Positions 14,101-22,487 of a stretch of DNA of 31,014 bases are shown here, in pieces (positions within the stretch are counted from its first letter, which is position 1; each line of letters begins with the position of its first letter). A program made the translations under genes and the position numbers. Source of the DNA: an uncultured Oscillospiraceae bacterium. GTDB lineage: Bacteria; Bacillota; Clostridia; Oscillospirales; Oscillospiraceae. The stretch covers positions 1 through 31,014 of the forward strand of contig CAJTQP010000026.1 in assembly GCA_910578575.1 (NCBI GenBank), given 5' to 3'. The notes below the pieces were generated by a model, which saw only the letters and a program-made list of their open reading frames with translations, was not told the origin of the DNA and searched no databases.

Positions 14101-14519
14101 CGGTCGAATTCCTCCGGGGGCAGGGTCCGCTGGAGCAGGCCCTCCACCGTGGCCACCAGCACCGGGCAGCGGCCCTGGCGCAGGGCAGCCAAGGTCTCCA
14201 AGCGCTGGTGCTCCCACTGGCGGGAGGCGGCGGAGGGGTGGAAGCAGAACTCCCTGGCGGTGAGCAGCCGGGGCTCCACTCCGGTGAAGGCGGCCAGGTC
14301 CCCGGCGGCGCGCTTGGCCTCCCCCTCGTCGGCGCACACCAGCACCAGGGGGCGCTGGGTGGCCAGGTGCAGCCCGGCGGCCAAATGGGCGCGGTGGACC
14401 GCCCCCAAGCCGGAGAGGGCCAGGGGGGCTCTGCCCTGGTTCAGGGCGTTCAGGAGGCGGGGGTAGTCCGCCAAACGGGTCAAAAGCTGCGGCAGCAGGG
14501 CCGTGGATCGCTGTGGCAC
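11100..14519 (-). CDS. mfd: Transcription-repair coupling factor Mfd
   Basis: This 1139-residue ATP-dependent translocase removes RNA polymerase stalled at DNA damage and recruits UvrA. In order it has a UvrB-like N-terminal module, a CarD-like RNA polymerase interaction domain at about 460-530 (GDLVVHEAHGIGRFLGM), a RecG-like motor with Walker A GDVGYGKT (614-621) and DEEQ (715-718), motif SATPIPRTLNMALSGL, the second motor lobe (ETGVDLPNVN, QLRGRVGRS), and the C-terminal TRCF domain. The length is normal and all motifs are intact. The start is a GTG at 14519 behind AGGAGC. It follows pth, as in the Bacillus prs-pth-mfd order, and overlaps the next small gene. No separate promoter is obvious in the 105-base gap before it. 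Confidence 0.97.
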   Translation of the reverse strand: MPQRSTALLPQLLTRLADYPRLLNALNQGRAPLALSGLGAVHRAHLAAGLHLATQRPLVLVCADEGEAKRAAGDLAAFTGVEPRLLTAREFCFHPSAASRQWEHQRLETLAALRQGRCPVLVATVEGLLQRTLPPEEFDRHAMTLAVDQTHDLAELTDFLAQAGYTRCDQVEGVGQFALRGGILDLYSPGSDLPVRLEFWGDAIDSMGYFDPATQRRSGQQQSCALLPAREVLGAEAEPADLALPKVYKTLAAGLDYLPQNALLAFSDTGRLADRAKSYHWQLGEDVKTLLEQGLLSGKDCTFAKGFEALCQAGAAPRTLLYLDAFTTGNLPVPPRFLLSLTARQLPGSGVNFEAMVEDLQAYQRQDFAVVVLTASRRKADALQGMLREKKIHSAVDEHLHALPEPGRITIAVGDLSAGFDYPDGHFAVLAEGAPPPQPRQRRRSSTPASNRQRLESFTDLAPGDLVVHEAHGIGRFLGMVKMSVDGTPRDYIKLQFAASDVLYVPALQLDLVSKYIGSGDDPDKKRLSRLGGTAWERDKARAKKAARDMAKGLIQLYAQRQRLEGYAFSSDSPWQQDFEAQFPYPETDDQLRCVREIKADMEKSTPMDRLLCGDVGYGKTEVAFRAVMKCVLEGKQAAILVPTTVLAQQHYMTALQRFAHFPVEIEMISRYRTPAQARDILRRTAEGSVDLLIGTHKLLGKDIRFQDLGLLVVDEEQRFGVGHKEKLKKLARQVDVLTLSATPIPRTLNMALSGLRDMSTLEQAPANRQPVQTYVLEHDWGILADAMRRELERGGQVYYLHNHTESIARTANKLKELLGEEVRVAVAHGKLDQEEISDIMARMTDGEVDILVCTTIIETGVDLPNVNTLIVEDAERFGLSQLHQLRGRVGRSARRAFAYLTYRANRVLTEDQSKRLSAIREYAAFGSGFKIAMRDLEIRGAGNLLGPEQSGFLMSVGYDLYLRLLEEAVLEEQGKPVAPRPAACTAELSVPASIPENYIPAPEQRMDLYRRMARVQEEAEGADILDELIDRYGDPPKAVANLITIALLRAKAAPCGVTEMVQKESLLRFSLPKPDFQVVALLCSMEKYKQRLLFAAGEKPHLALRLKKGDDVLKLAGIVLTDLQKAQEQTQKGGGSHG

Positions 14520-14624
14520 GGGTGGTCGCTCCTTTCGCGGTGGGGTGGCTTTCTTCCTAGTGTATTCGGCGGGATAGGGAAACTATGTGTAATATCCCAC
14601 CACGTTCCTGGGGGATCGGGGCAT

Positions 14625-15218
14625 TTACCCATTAAACCCCGCCATGGCCGCGTCCACGCCCTTCTCCAGCAGCAGGGTCACGGCGTCCGCCGCCCGTCCG
14701 ATGGCGGCCTCCATGGCCTTGCGGTCCTCCCCGCTGGGCTTGCTGAGCACCCAGTCGGCCATGTCGCTGTCGGGGTGGGGCTTATCCCCTACCCCCAGCT
14801 TCACCCGCGGGAACTGGTCCGTTCCCAGATGGGCGATGATGTTTTTCAGGCCGTTGTGCCCCCCGGCGGAGCCGGAACGGCGGATGCGCAGCTTCCCCTG
14901 GGGCAGGGCCACGTCGTCGGAGATCACCAGCACCCGCTCTGGGGGGATTTTGTAAAAGCGGGCCGCCTGGCCCACGGACTCCCCGGAGAGGTTCATATAA
15001 GTGGTGGGCTTCATCAGCAGCACCGACTGCCCGCCGATCAAGGCGGTGTTGGTGAGGGCCTTGTACTTCAGGCGCTGCACCGGCAGGTTCTCCCGCTCCG
15101 CCAGCTCATCCACCACCAAAAAGCCCATATTGTGCCGGGTCCACTCATATTTGGGGCCGGGATTGCCCAGGCCCACCACCAACCAGGTCACTGGGCCGGG
15201 CCGTTGTCTGAAAAACAT
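14625..15218 (-). CDS. pth: Peptidyl-tRNA hydrolase
   Basis: This 197-residue enzyme releases tRNA from peptidyl-tRNAs dropped by ribosomes. The key residues are visible: Asn19 in GLGNPG, the catalytic His29 in TRHNMGF, the asparagine of TTYMNLSGE and that of GGHNGLKNI. Residues 1-11 are a short non-conserved leader. The frame is open to 15296, but that part encodes the terminator hairpin at 15247-15283; GAGGTGG before the ATG at 15218 sets the start. It lies between prs and mfd in the conserved order. Confidence 0.95.
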   Translation of the reverse strand: MFFRQRPGPVTWLVVGLGNPGPKYEWTRHNMGFLVVDELAERENLPVQRLKYKALTNTALIGGQSVLLMKPTTYMNLSGESVGQAARFYKIPPERVLVISDDVALPQGKLRIRRSGSAGGHNGLKNIIAHLGTDQFPRVKLGVGDKPHPDSDMADWVLSKPSGEDRKAMEAAIGRAADAVTLLLEKGVDAAMAGFNG

Positions 15219-15246
15219 AGCTGCCACCTCAAAAAATAGTATCGAA

Positions 15247-15283
15247 AGAGAGAAAGCGGAGCAATGCTCCGCTTTCTCTTTTC
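15247..15283 (-). terminator. Hairpin between prs and pth
   Basis: GAGAAAGCGGAG and CTCCGCTTTCTC form a 12-13 pair stem around a five-base loop, with TCTCTCTTTC after it on the minus strand. It could terminate or attenuate prs transcription before pth; the T run is interrupted. Confidence 0.6.
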
Positions 15284-15291
15284 TCGCAGAG

Positions 15292-15363
15292 TTCACGCCC
15301 CGCAGGGTGTGAAAAAATTAACATCGGTTTTTGTGGTGGCTTCGCCGCCGCAAAAACACAACT
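15292..15363. repeat. Two hairpins downstream of prs
   Basis: TTCACGCCC-CGCA-GGGTGTGAA (15292-15313) and a 14-pair stem with loop TTC (about 15333-15363, GTTTTTGTGGTGGC with GCCGCCGCAAAAAC, two G-U). With the hairpin at 15247-15283 they fill the 15219-15438 gap. No open frame looks coding here. Confidence 0.5.
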
Positions 15364-15438
15364 CGGCCTGCAAGTGTGCCCGCAGGGCGCGCGCAGTCAA
15401 GCCGCATTCCCCCAGAAAACTGCTTGCATTTTTCTGCC

Positions 15439-16398
<960 letters not shown>

Positions 16399-16463
16399 CG
16401 TAACATCCCTCTCGATCTGTATTTCTTCCGCCTCTCTCTGCGGAGGTCCTCTCTTGTGCTTCC

Positions 16464-16492
16464 ATTATATCAAACAAATACAGCTTTTGCAC
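16464..16492 (-). promoter_or_regulatory. Promoter of prs
   Basis: On the minus strand a perfect TATAAT (16464-16469) lies 17 bases after a poor -35, GTGCAA (16487-16492). It is about 66 bases before the prs start and divergent from the promoter at 16565-16593. Confidence 0.6.
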
Positions 16493-16564
16493 GCCCATTC
16501 CAAAGATTTTTTGGAAAATTTTTTGCCCCCAAGGCAGACGCCGGAGGGCCCCGGCAAAAAACGG

Positions 16565-16593
16565 TTGTCAGCCAAGGGAAAGCGTGGTATAAT
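16565..16593 (+). promoter_or_regulatory. Sigma-A promoter of the PpiC lipoprotein gene
   Basis: TTGTCA (16565-16570), 17 bases, TATAAT (16588-16593). The leader to the ATG at 16706 is about 105 bases and holds only GC-rich sequence. Confidence 0.88.
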
Positions 16594-16705
16594 ACGATTT
16601 CATATTGAAGGTATACAATCCCTGCCCTGGCCCTGCCCCGGCGGGGGACCCACCCTGCCGCCCCCGGTCCCATAGGGCGGGGCAGGCAAAGAAGGAGAAC
16701 GAACC

Positions 16706-17977
16706 ATGAAGAACATGCGCAACAGAGCCCTGGGCCTGGTTTTGTCCCTGGTCCTGCTCACAGGGCTGCTCAGCGGCTGCGGCCAGGAGAGCGACCCCAT
16801 CCAGGAAGCCTTTGGCTTCTCCGGCGACACGGTGATGCTCACCGTAGACGGCAACGACGTGCTGGCCTCCGACCTGATGTATTGGATGGCCTACCACACC
16901 GACTATATCGCCCAGTACTACCAGGTCATGGGCCAGGAGATCGACTGGAGCGCCAGCCTGGGGGGCAACCAGCCGGTGGGGGACTATGTGAAGGAGCAGT
17001 CCCGCCAGACCGCCATCCTCTACAGCACCGTGGTGGCCCACACCGCCGCCGCCGGGTACAGCTTCGACCCCGACGACGCCGACTACAAGCTCCAGTTTGA
17101 GCAGGCCAAGGAGAACATGGGGGGGCAGGAGGAGTTCCAGCGCTTCCTCAAGGAGATGTGCCTCACCGAGGACAGCTTCCACGCGGTGAACTCCGTGGCC
17201 CTGGTGTATCAGCACATGCAGGAGGGCATCTGCCGCAAGGGCGGGGAGTACGAGCCCAGCCAGGAGGAGCTGAAGCAGTATGTCAGCGACAATGACCTGC
17301 TGGCCGCCCGCCACATCCTCCTGATGACCAAGGACCCCCAGACCGATGAGGCCCTGACCCCGGAGCAGATCGCCGAGAAGAAGACCAAGGCCGAGGGCTT
17401 CGTGGCCCAGCTCCAGGCCATCGAGGACCCCAAGCAGCGCAGCGACAAGTTCAACGAGCTGATGAAGGCCAACAGCGAGGACAGCGGCCTGGCCAGCTTT
17501 CCCAACGGCTACCTCTTCGGGGCCGGGGACATGGTGGCCCCCTTTGAGGAGGGCACCCGCGCCCTGGAGATCGGCCAGGTCAGCGGCATCATAGAGAGCG
17601 ACTACGGCTTCCACATCATCCTCCGGGACGACCCCATCCAGTCCGAGGAGTTGCTGAACACCTGGGCGGAGACCAAGATGCAGGAGCTGTCCAACGAGTG
17701 GGTGACCTCCGCGGTGGTGGAGGATAAGGAAGCCTTCACCAACCTGGACGTGGCGGACTTCTACGCCAAGCTCACCGCCTATCGGGAGTCCCTCCAGCCG
17801 GAGACCGAGAGCCAAGAGGATGCCAACAGCGGCGAGCCCTCCGCCCCCCAGCCAGGGGACGTCCAGCCGGCAGGCGACGACCCCCAGGACGTCAAGACCC
17901 AGGACAGCGACCCCCAGGATGGGAACCCCCAGGACAGCGACACCTCGGAGGAGAAACCCGCCGGGGAGGGCCAGTAA
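16706..17977 (+). CDS. PpiC/SurA-type peptidyl-prolyl isomerase lipoprotein (PrsA-like)
   Basis: This 423-residue protein is a secreted foldase. The signal peptide ends in the lipobox LLSGC with Cys25 as the lipid-modified residue. Residues about 40-190 are a helical chaperone-type region (SurA_N-like), and a parvulin PPIC domain follows at about 200-310 (AARHILLMTKD ... FGAGDMVAPFEEG ... ESDYGFHIILRDD). The last ~60 residues are an acidic, low-complexity tail with repeated PQD and QDSD units. AAGAAGGAGAACGAACC precedes the ATG. It lies ahead of an HtrA-like protease gene, but each has its own terminator and promoter region. PrsA-like proteins help exported proteins fold outside the membrane. 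Confidence 0.92.
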   Translation: MKNMRNRALGLVLSLVLLTGLLSGCGQESDPIQEAFGFSGDTVMLTVDGNDVLASDLMYWMAYHTDYIAQYYQVMGQEIDWSASLGGNQPVGDYVKEQSRQTAILYSTVVAHTAAAGYSFDPDDADYKLQFEQAKENMGGQEEFQRFLKEMCLTEDSFHAVNSVALVYQHMQEGICRKGGEYEPSQEELKQYVSDNDLLAARHILLMTKDPQTDEALTPEQIAEKKTKAEGFVAQLQAIEDPKQRSDKFNELMKANSEDSGLASFPNGYLFGAGDMVAPFEEGTRALEIGQVSGIIESDYGFHIILRDDPIQSEELLNTWAETKMQELSNEWVTSAVVEDKEAFTNLDVADFYAKLTAYRESLQPETESQEDANSGEPSAPQPGDVQPAGDDPQDVKTQDSDPQDGNPQDSDTSEEKPAGEGQ

Positions 17978-18013
17978 GTCCGTCCTACGCCGCAGCCACG
18001 GGACAAAAGCACA

Positions 18014-18053
18014 AGGACGCCTCTCCCGATCCGGGGAAAGGCGTCCTTTTTTC
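18014..18053 (+). terminator. Intrinsic terminator of the PpiC lipoprotein gene
   Basis: AGGACGCCT and AGGCGTCCT pair, with TCCC/GGGGA above, followed by a T run (to 18052). It lies 37 bases after the stop at 17977. Confidence 0.9.
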
Positions 18054-18227
18054 TTAAAATATTTCACGGGAATGTCATGAAATCTTCATAATTCTATTCT
18101 ATACTGTGGCCAGCATACAAAAAGGGGACAGGTTCACCCCTACCCCGCCGGGAAAAAGGCACATGTTCTCCTTCCGGCGGAAATAAGATAGAAAGGACTT
18201 CCCTGACGTAACGAGGAGGCAATGGAA

Positions 18228-19619
18228 ATGGAAAACAGAAACAACGGCTGGAGCGACGGCCCGCAGGATTACAACCACAGCTATAATTTTGGCGGTGGCT
18301 ACCCCGTCCCCGACAACAGCTTCCCGCCCCCCAACGGCGGGGAGACGCCCCCCCACCAAACACCCCCCTATCAGACGCCCCCCTGGCAGCGCAAGCCCAA
18401 AAAGAGCTGGGGGGCGGTAAAGCTGGTGGCCCTGTGCCTGGTGTGCGCCCTCATCGGGGGCAGCGTGTACCCCATCTACCGGACGGTGGCGGGGAGCTCC
18501 ACGGCCATCCACGTGGGCCAGCGCACTGCCACGGAGCTCACCACCAAGACGGTGGACACCGAGAAGGAGATGACCCCGGCGGAGATCTATGACAACTTCG
18601 TGGGCTCCACCGTCGGCATCACCGTGGACCTGGTGGGCACCAACATCTTTGGCCAGCAGGTCACCTCAGCCGCCGCCGGGTCCGGCTTTGTGATCACGGA
18701 GAATGGGTACATCCTCACCAACTACCATGTGGTGGAGAACGCCAACGAGATCACCGTCACCTTCGTGGACGGTAAGACCTATCCCGCCACCTACGTGGGC
18801 GGGGAGGAAGGCAACGACATCGCCGTCATCAAGATCGAGGCGGAGGGCCTCACCCCGGTGGTCCTGGGCTCCTCGGACAACATGCGGGTGGGGGAACAGG
18901 TGCTCACCATCGGCAACCCCCTGGGAGAGCTGACCTTCACCGAGACCGCCGGCATCATCTCCGCCTTGAACCGCACCATCACCATGTCCGACGGGCGGAA
19001 GATCAACATGATCCAGACCGACTGCGCCATCAACTCCGGCAACTCCGGCGGCGCCCTGTTCAACATCCACGGGGAGGTCATCGGGGTGGTTTCCGCCAAA
19101 TACTCCGCCAGCGGCAGCAGCTCCTCTGCCAGCGTGGAGGGCTTAGGCTTTGCCATCCCCATCGATGACGTGTCGGACATCGTCTCGGAGCTGGTGACCA
19201 ACGGCTACGTCTCCGGCAAGCCCTTCATGGGCGTCGGCCTGGGGGACGTGGATGAGCAGGCCCAGGCCTACGGCGTCCCCGCCGGGGCAGTGGTCAACCT
19301 GGTCCCAGAGGGCCTGCCCGCCGCCAAGGCCGGCATCCAGGTGGGGGACATCATCACCGCCCTGGACGGCGAGGCTGTGAGCAGCTACAGTGAACTCACC
19401 GCGGCGGTGAAGGCGCATACCGTGGGGGATACTGTGACCCTCTCCGTATTCCGCGGCGGGGAGAAGCTGGAGGTGAAGCTCACCCTGGTGGAGTCCACCC
19501 CGGAGCTCCAGGAGATTTACGACAAGGCCCGGACCGCCTATGAGGAGGAGCAGGCACAGAAGCGGCAGCAACAGTCCCGGCAAGGGGGGTATAGCTACGG
19601 CTGGCCCTTCACCTGGTAA
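18228..19619 (+). CDS. Membrane-anchored S1C serine protease with PDZ domain (HtrA/DegP-like)
   Basis: This 463-residue protein degrades or refolds damaged proteins at the outer face of the membrane. A cytoplasmic Asn/Pro-rich N-terminus (to ~58) is followed by one membrane segment (LVALCLVCALIGGSVYPIY). The trypsin-like domain has the full triad: His167 (TNYHVVEN), Asp197 (GNDIAVIKIE) and Ser273 (INSGNSGGALFN). A single PDZ domain (about 330-420) ends before a Gln-rich tail. Two in-frame ATGs exist; AGGAGG is two bases from the one at 18222 and eight from 18228, so 18228 is preferred. A TATACT at 18100-18105 may be its -10, but the -35 is poor, so stress-dependent control is possible. Confidence 0.95.
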   Translation: MENRNNGWSDGPQDYNHSYNFGGGYPVPDNSFPPPNGGETPPHQTPPYQTPPWQRKPKKSWGAVKLVALCLVCALIGGSVYPIYRTVAGSSTAIHVGQRTATELTTKTVDTEKEMTPAEIYDNFVGSTVGITVDLVGTNIFGQQVTSAAAGSGFVITENGYILTNYHVVENANEITVTFVDGKTYPATYVGGEEGNDIAVIKIEAEGLTPVVLGSSDNMRVGEQVLTIGNPLGELTFTETAGIISALNRTITMSDGRKINMIQTDCAINSGNSGGALFNIHGEVIGVVSAKYSASGSSSSASVEGLGFAIPIDDVSDIVSELVTNGYVSGKPFMGVGLGDVDEQAQAYGVPAGAVVNLVPEGLPAAKAGIQVGDIITALDGEAVSSYSELTAAVKAHTVGDTVTLSVFRGGEKLEVKLTLVESTPELQEIYDKARTAYEEEQAQKRQQQSRQGGYSYGWPFTW

Positions 19620-19634
19620 ATAATCGAATGCGCA

Positions 19635-19668
19635 AGAGGGCTCCCTTTTGGAGGGAGCCCTCTGTTTG
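19635..19668 (+). terminator. Intrinsic terminator of the S1C protease gene
   Basis: AGAGGGCTCCC (19635-19645), seven-base loop, GGGAGCCCTCT (19653-19663), then GTTTG. The stem is strong; the T run is short. Confidence 0.8.
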
Positions 19669-19772
19669 TACCCTAGCATCACGCCCTTCCTCCGCCACGG
19701 CTTCGCCGCGCCACCGTCCTGGGAGAGAGGCTTGTGCCCTGCAACAAGGCTGTCTATTTCGTCATAGCACCA

Positions 19773-19812
19773 GATAAAAAGAGAGGGCCGCACCCCCGTG
19801 CGGCCCTCTCTT
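19773..19812 (-). terminator. Intrinsic terminator of the gdpP-ftsH gene group
   Basis: On the minus strand AAGAGAGGGCCGCAC pairs perfectly with GTGCGGCCCTCTCTT (15 pairs, four-base loop), followed by TTTTT-A-T. It is 18 bases after the ftsH stop. Confidence 0.92.
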
Positions 19813-19829
19813 CTATACCTACCTTCCCC

Positions 19830-21905
19830 TCAAAACGGGTCCGGCGGCTGATTGTCCTGGTCGTCCTTCTTCCCGTCCTGCGCCGTCTGCTCCTCCTCCA
19901 GAGGCGGCAGCTCGACGCTATTCTTCAACATCTCGTCCGCGGCCCGCAGGCGCTTGGCGGTCTCCTCTTCCCACTGGGACTTCAACCGCTCCCGCTCCTC
20001 GGCCTCCACCTTGGCCCGCTTCTCCCGGTCCTCCCGTTCCTCAGCCTTGCGCAGGTCCAGGGCCTCCGGGTCGTCGAACACCAGGGCGAAGTCCTCGGCG
20101 GACATGGTCTCGAACTCCAACAAATACTCCGCCGTGCGCTCCAGCTCCTCCCGGTGGCTGTTGAGGATCTCCTGGCAGCGCTGGTAGCCCTCGTCCAGGA
20201 GCTTTTTGATCTCCTCGTCGATGAGCCCCGCCACCTCCTCGGAGTAGCTCCGGGTCTGGGACATACTCCGACCGATGAACACCTCCTGGTCGCTGTCGTA
20301 GGAGATGGCCCCCAGGCGGTCGCTCATGCCGTACTTCATCACCATGCTTCGGGCGATGGAGGTGGCCCGCTGGAGGTCGTTGGAGGCGCCGGTGGACATA
20401 TCCCCCAGCACCAATTCCTCCGCCACCCGGCCACCCAGGAGGGTGGAGATACTCTCTTGCAGCTCCCCTCTGGACTGATAGGCTTTATCCTCCTCCGGCA
20501 GGGAGATGGTCATGCCGCCGGCAGCGCCGCGGGGGATGATGGTGATCTGGTGCACCGGGTCCTGGGTCTCCAGCTCATGGATCACCACGGCGTGGCCCGC
20601 CTCATGGTAGGCGGTGAGCCGCTTGGCCCGGTCGGAGACCACCTTGCTCTTCTTCTCCGGCCCGGCAATGACCTTCAACATGGCCTCATGGACCAGGTCC
20701 ATGCGGATGAAGGCCCGGTGGGCGCGGGCGGTGAGCAGGGCGGACTCGTTGAGGAGATTTTCCAGATCCGCCCCGGTGAAGCCCGCGGTGGCCTTGGCGA
20801 TGGTGTGCAAGTCCACATCGTCTCCCAGGGCCTTGTTCCGGGCGTGGACCCGCAAGATCTCCTCCCGGCCCTTGATGTCCGGCAGGCCCACATAGACCTG
20901 GCGGTCAAAGCGCCCAGGGCGCAGCAGGGCGGGGTCCAGGATATCCGCCCGGTTGGTGGCCGCCAGGACGATGACGCCTTCATTGGAGGAGAAGCCGTCC
21001 ATCTCCACCAGCAGCTGGTTCAGGGTCTGCTCCCGCTCGTCGTGGCCGCCCCCCAGGCCGGTGCCTCTCTGGCGGCCCACGGCGTCGATCTCGTCGATGA
21101 ACACGATGGCCGGAGAGGTCTTCTTGGCCTGGTCGAAGAGGTCCCGGACGCGGGAGGCGCCCACGCCCACATAGAGCTCCACAAAGTCAGAACCGGAGAT
21201 GGACAGGAACTGGCAGCCTGCCTCCCCCGCCACGGCGCGGGCCAGCAGGGTCTTGCCGGTGCCTGGCGGGCCCACCAGGAGCACGCCCTTGGGGATCCGG
21301 GCCCCCAGCTTGGTGTACTGGTCCGGCTGGCGCAGGAAGTCCACCACCTCCGCCAATTCCTCCTTCTCCTCCTGGGCCCCGGCCACGTCGGAGAAGGTCA
21401 CGGGGCGGCCGCTCTCCGCCAGGGTCCTGGCCCTGGCCTTGCCGAACTGGCTGGTGCCCCCCATACCGCCGCCGCCCCCTTGGGCCCGGCGCAGGAAGAG
21501 GAAGTACCACAGCACCGCCACCACCACCAGGATCACCGCCCAGGTGAGGATGCCGCTGAGCCAGGTGGGAGAGGGGCTGTCTGGGTACTCATAGTCCTTG
21601 ATGATCCCCTTCCGGTACTGCTCCACCACCAGGTCGTTGAAATCATCGTAGAAGAGCTGGAAGTCGTAGAGGGAATAGGCCACCGTCTGGCTGCCGTTCA
21701 CCGGCTCCCGCAGGGTCAGTGTGAGGGTGTCGTCGTCCACCTTCAGGTACAACACCTGTTCCTTCTCAAAGAAGTCCCGGATATCCCCGTAGGAGTAATC
21801 CGCCTTTTCGGTGACGTCCCGGAACAGGGTGGTGGCGCAGAACACCAGGGCCAGCAGGCAGGCCACCATGATCAGGGCCCGCAGGGGGCTCGCATTTCGC
21901 TTCAA
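19830..21905 (-). CDS. ftsH: ATP-dependent zinc metalloprotease FtsH
   Basis: This 691-residue membrane protease extracts and degrades membrane and regulatory proteins. Membrane segments lie at about 10-27 and 115-138 with the small external domain between them. The AAA+ domain has Walker A GPPGTGKT (212-219), Walker B IVFIDEIDAVG and the arginine-finger segment LRPGRFDRQVYV; the zinc motif HEAGH is at 434-438. The C-terminal ~80 residues are a charged coiled-coil-like tail ending QDNQPPDPF. The start is a TTG at 21905 with AAGGA nine bases upstream; no in-frame ATG is available before residue 13. It follows hpt by 19 bases, in the conserved tilS-hpt-ftsH order. Confidence 0.97.
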   Translation of the reverse strand: MKRNASPLRALIMVACLLALVFCATTLFRDVTEKADYSYGDIRDFFEKEQVLYLKVDDDTLTLTLREPVNGSQTVAYSLYDFQLFYDDFNDLVVEQYRKGIIKDYEYPDSPSPTWLSGILTWAVILVVVAVLWYFLFLRRAQGGGGGMGGTSQFGKARARTLAESGRPVTFSDVAGAQEEKEELAEVVDFLRQPDQYTKLGARIPKGVLLVGPPGTGKTLLARAVAGEAGCQFLSISGSDFVELYVGVGASRVRDLFDQAKKTSPAIVFIDEIDAVGRQRGTGLGGGHDEREQTLNQLLVEMDGFSSNEGVIVLAATNRADILDPALLRPGRFDRQVYVGLPDIKGREEILRVHARNKALGDDVDLHTIAKATAGFTGADLENLLNESALLTARAHRAFIRMDLVHEAMLKVIAGPEKKSKVVSDRAKRLTAYHEAGHAVVIHELETQDPVHQITIIPRGAAGGMTISLPEEDKAYQSRGELQESISTLLGGRVAEELVLGDMSTGASNDLQRATSIARSMVMKYGMSDRLGAISYDSDQEVFIGRSMSQTRSYSEEVAGLIDEEIKKLLDEGYQRCQEILNSHREELERTAEYLLEFETMSAEDFALVFDDPEALDLRKAEEREDREKRAKVEAEERERLKSQWEEETAKRLRAADEMLKNSVELPPLEEEQTAQDGKKDDQDNQPPDPF

Positions 21906-21924
21906 GCAATCACATCCTTCTGCA

Positions 21925-22464
21925 TCATTCGTAAATGCTGGGTTTCAAAATTCCAATGTAGGGGAGTTGGCGGTATTTTTGGTTGAAGTCCAGGCCGCAG
22001 CCCACCACGAACTCGTCGGGCACCGTGAAGCCCACGTAATCCGCCTCGATCTCCGTCACCCGCCGCTCCGGCTTGTCCAGGAGCACGCAGAGTTTTAGGG
22101 AGGCGGGGTGGCGCTTTTTCAGCTCCTCCACCAGCTTGGACAGGGTGCGCCCGGTGTCCAGAATGTCCTCCACCAGCAGCACATGCCGCCCCATGATCTC
22201 CTTCTCCAGGTCCAGGCGCATCTCCACCTTCCCGGTGCTCACCGCCCAGGAGCCGTAAGAGGAGGCGGCCACGAAGTCCAGCTCCAGGGGGGTCTGGATG
22301 CTGCGCACCAGGTCCGCCATAAAGATGAAGGAGCCCCGCAGGACCCCCACCACCATCGGCAGTTCCCCTGCGTAGTCCTTGGTCAGCTGTTCCCCCATGG
22401 CCCGGATCCGTGCCGCCACTTCCTCCTTCGTATAGAGGATCTCCTTCATATCTTCTTCCATCAT
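21925..22464 (-). CDS. hpt: Hypoxanthine phosphoribosyltransferase
   Basis: This 179-residue enzyme salvages hypoxanthine and guanine using PRPP (made by the prs product). The PRPP-binding motif VLLVEDILDTGRTL is intact, and GVLRGSFIFMADLVR and the C-terminal base-binding segment VPDEFVVGCGLDFNQKYRQL are family-typical. The open frame continues far upstream into tilS DNA; the first plausible start is the ATG at 22464, with a second ATG next to it and AAGGAAG about 12 bases upstream. An ATG at 22449 before KEILYTKEE is an alternative. It sits between tilS and ftsH, as in Bacillus. Confidence 0.95.
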   Translation of the reverse strand: MMEEDMKEILYTKEEVAARIRAMGEQLTKDYAGELPMVVGVLRGSFIFMADLVRSIQTPLELDFVAASSYGSWAVSTGKVEMRLDLEKEIMGRHVLLVEDILDTGRTLSKLVEELKKRHPASLKLCVLLDKPERRVTEIEADYVGFTVPDEFVVGCGLDFNQKYRQLPYIGILKPSIYE

Positions 22465-22487
22465 GGCTGCTGTCTCTTCCTTTCTGT

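Noticed and set aside
11031..15239. Long open frames on the plus strand across mfd and pth (655 and 735 residues)
   Set aside because: They are antisense shadows caused by high GC at third codon positions. Their products are Gly/His/Gln/Leu-rich without domains, and mfd and pth on the other strand have complete motifs.
16568..18067. 499-residue open frame antisense to the PpiC lipoprotein
   Set aside because: Composition is dominated by Gly, Leu, Val and His repeats, and it would cross both a promoter and a terminator of the real gene.
18077..18105. Sigma-A promoter of the S1C protease
   Set aside because: TATACT at 18100-18105 is good, but the -35 region (ATGAAA) is poor. It is mentioned in the gene entry only.
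19734..21986. 750-residue open frame antisense to ftsH
   Set aside because: It starts across the ftsH terminator and has an atypical His/Gln/Leu-rich composition. FtsH on the other strand is unambiguous.
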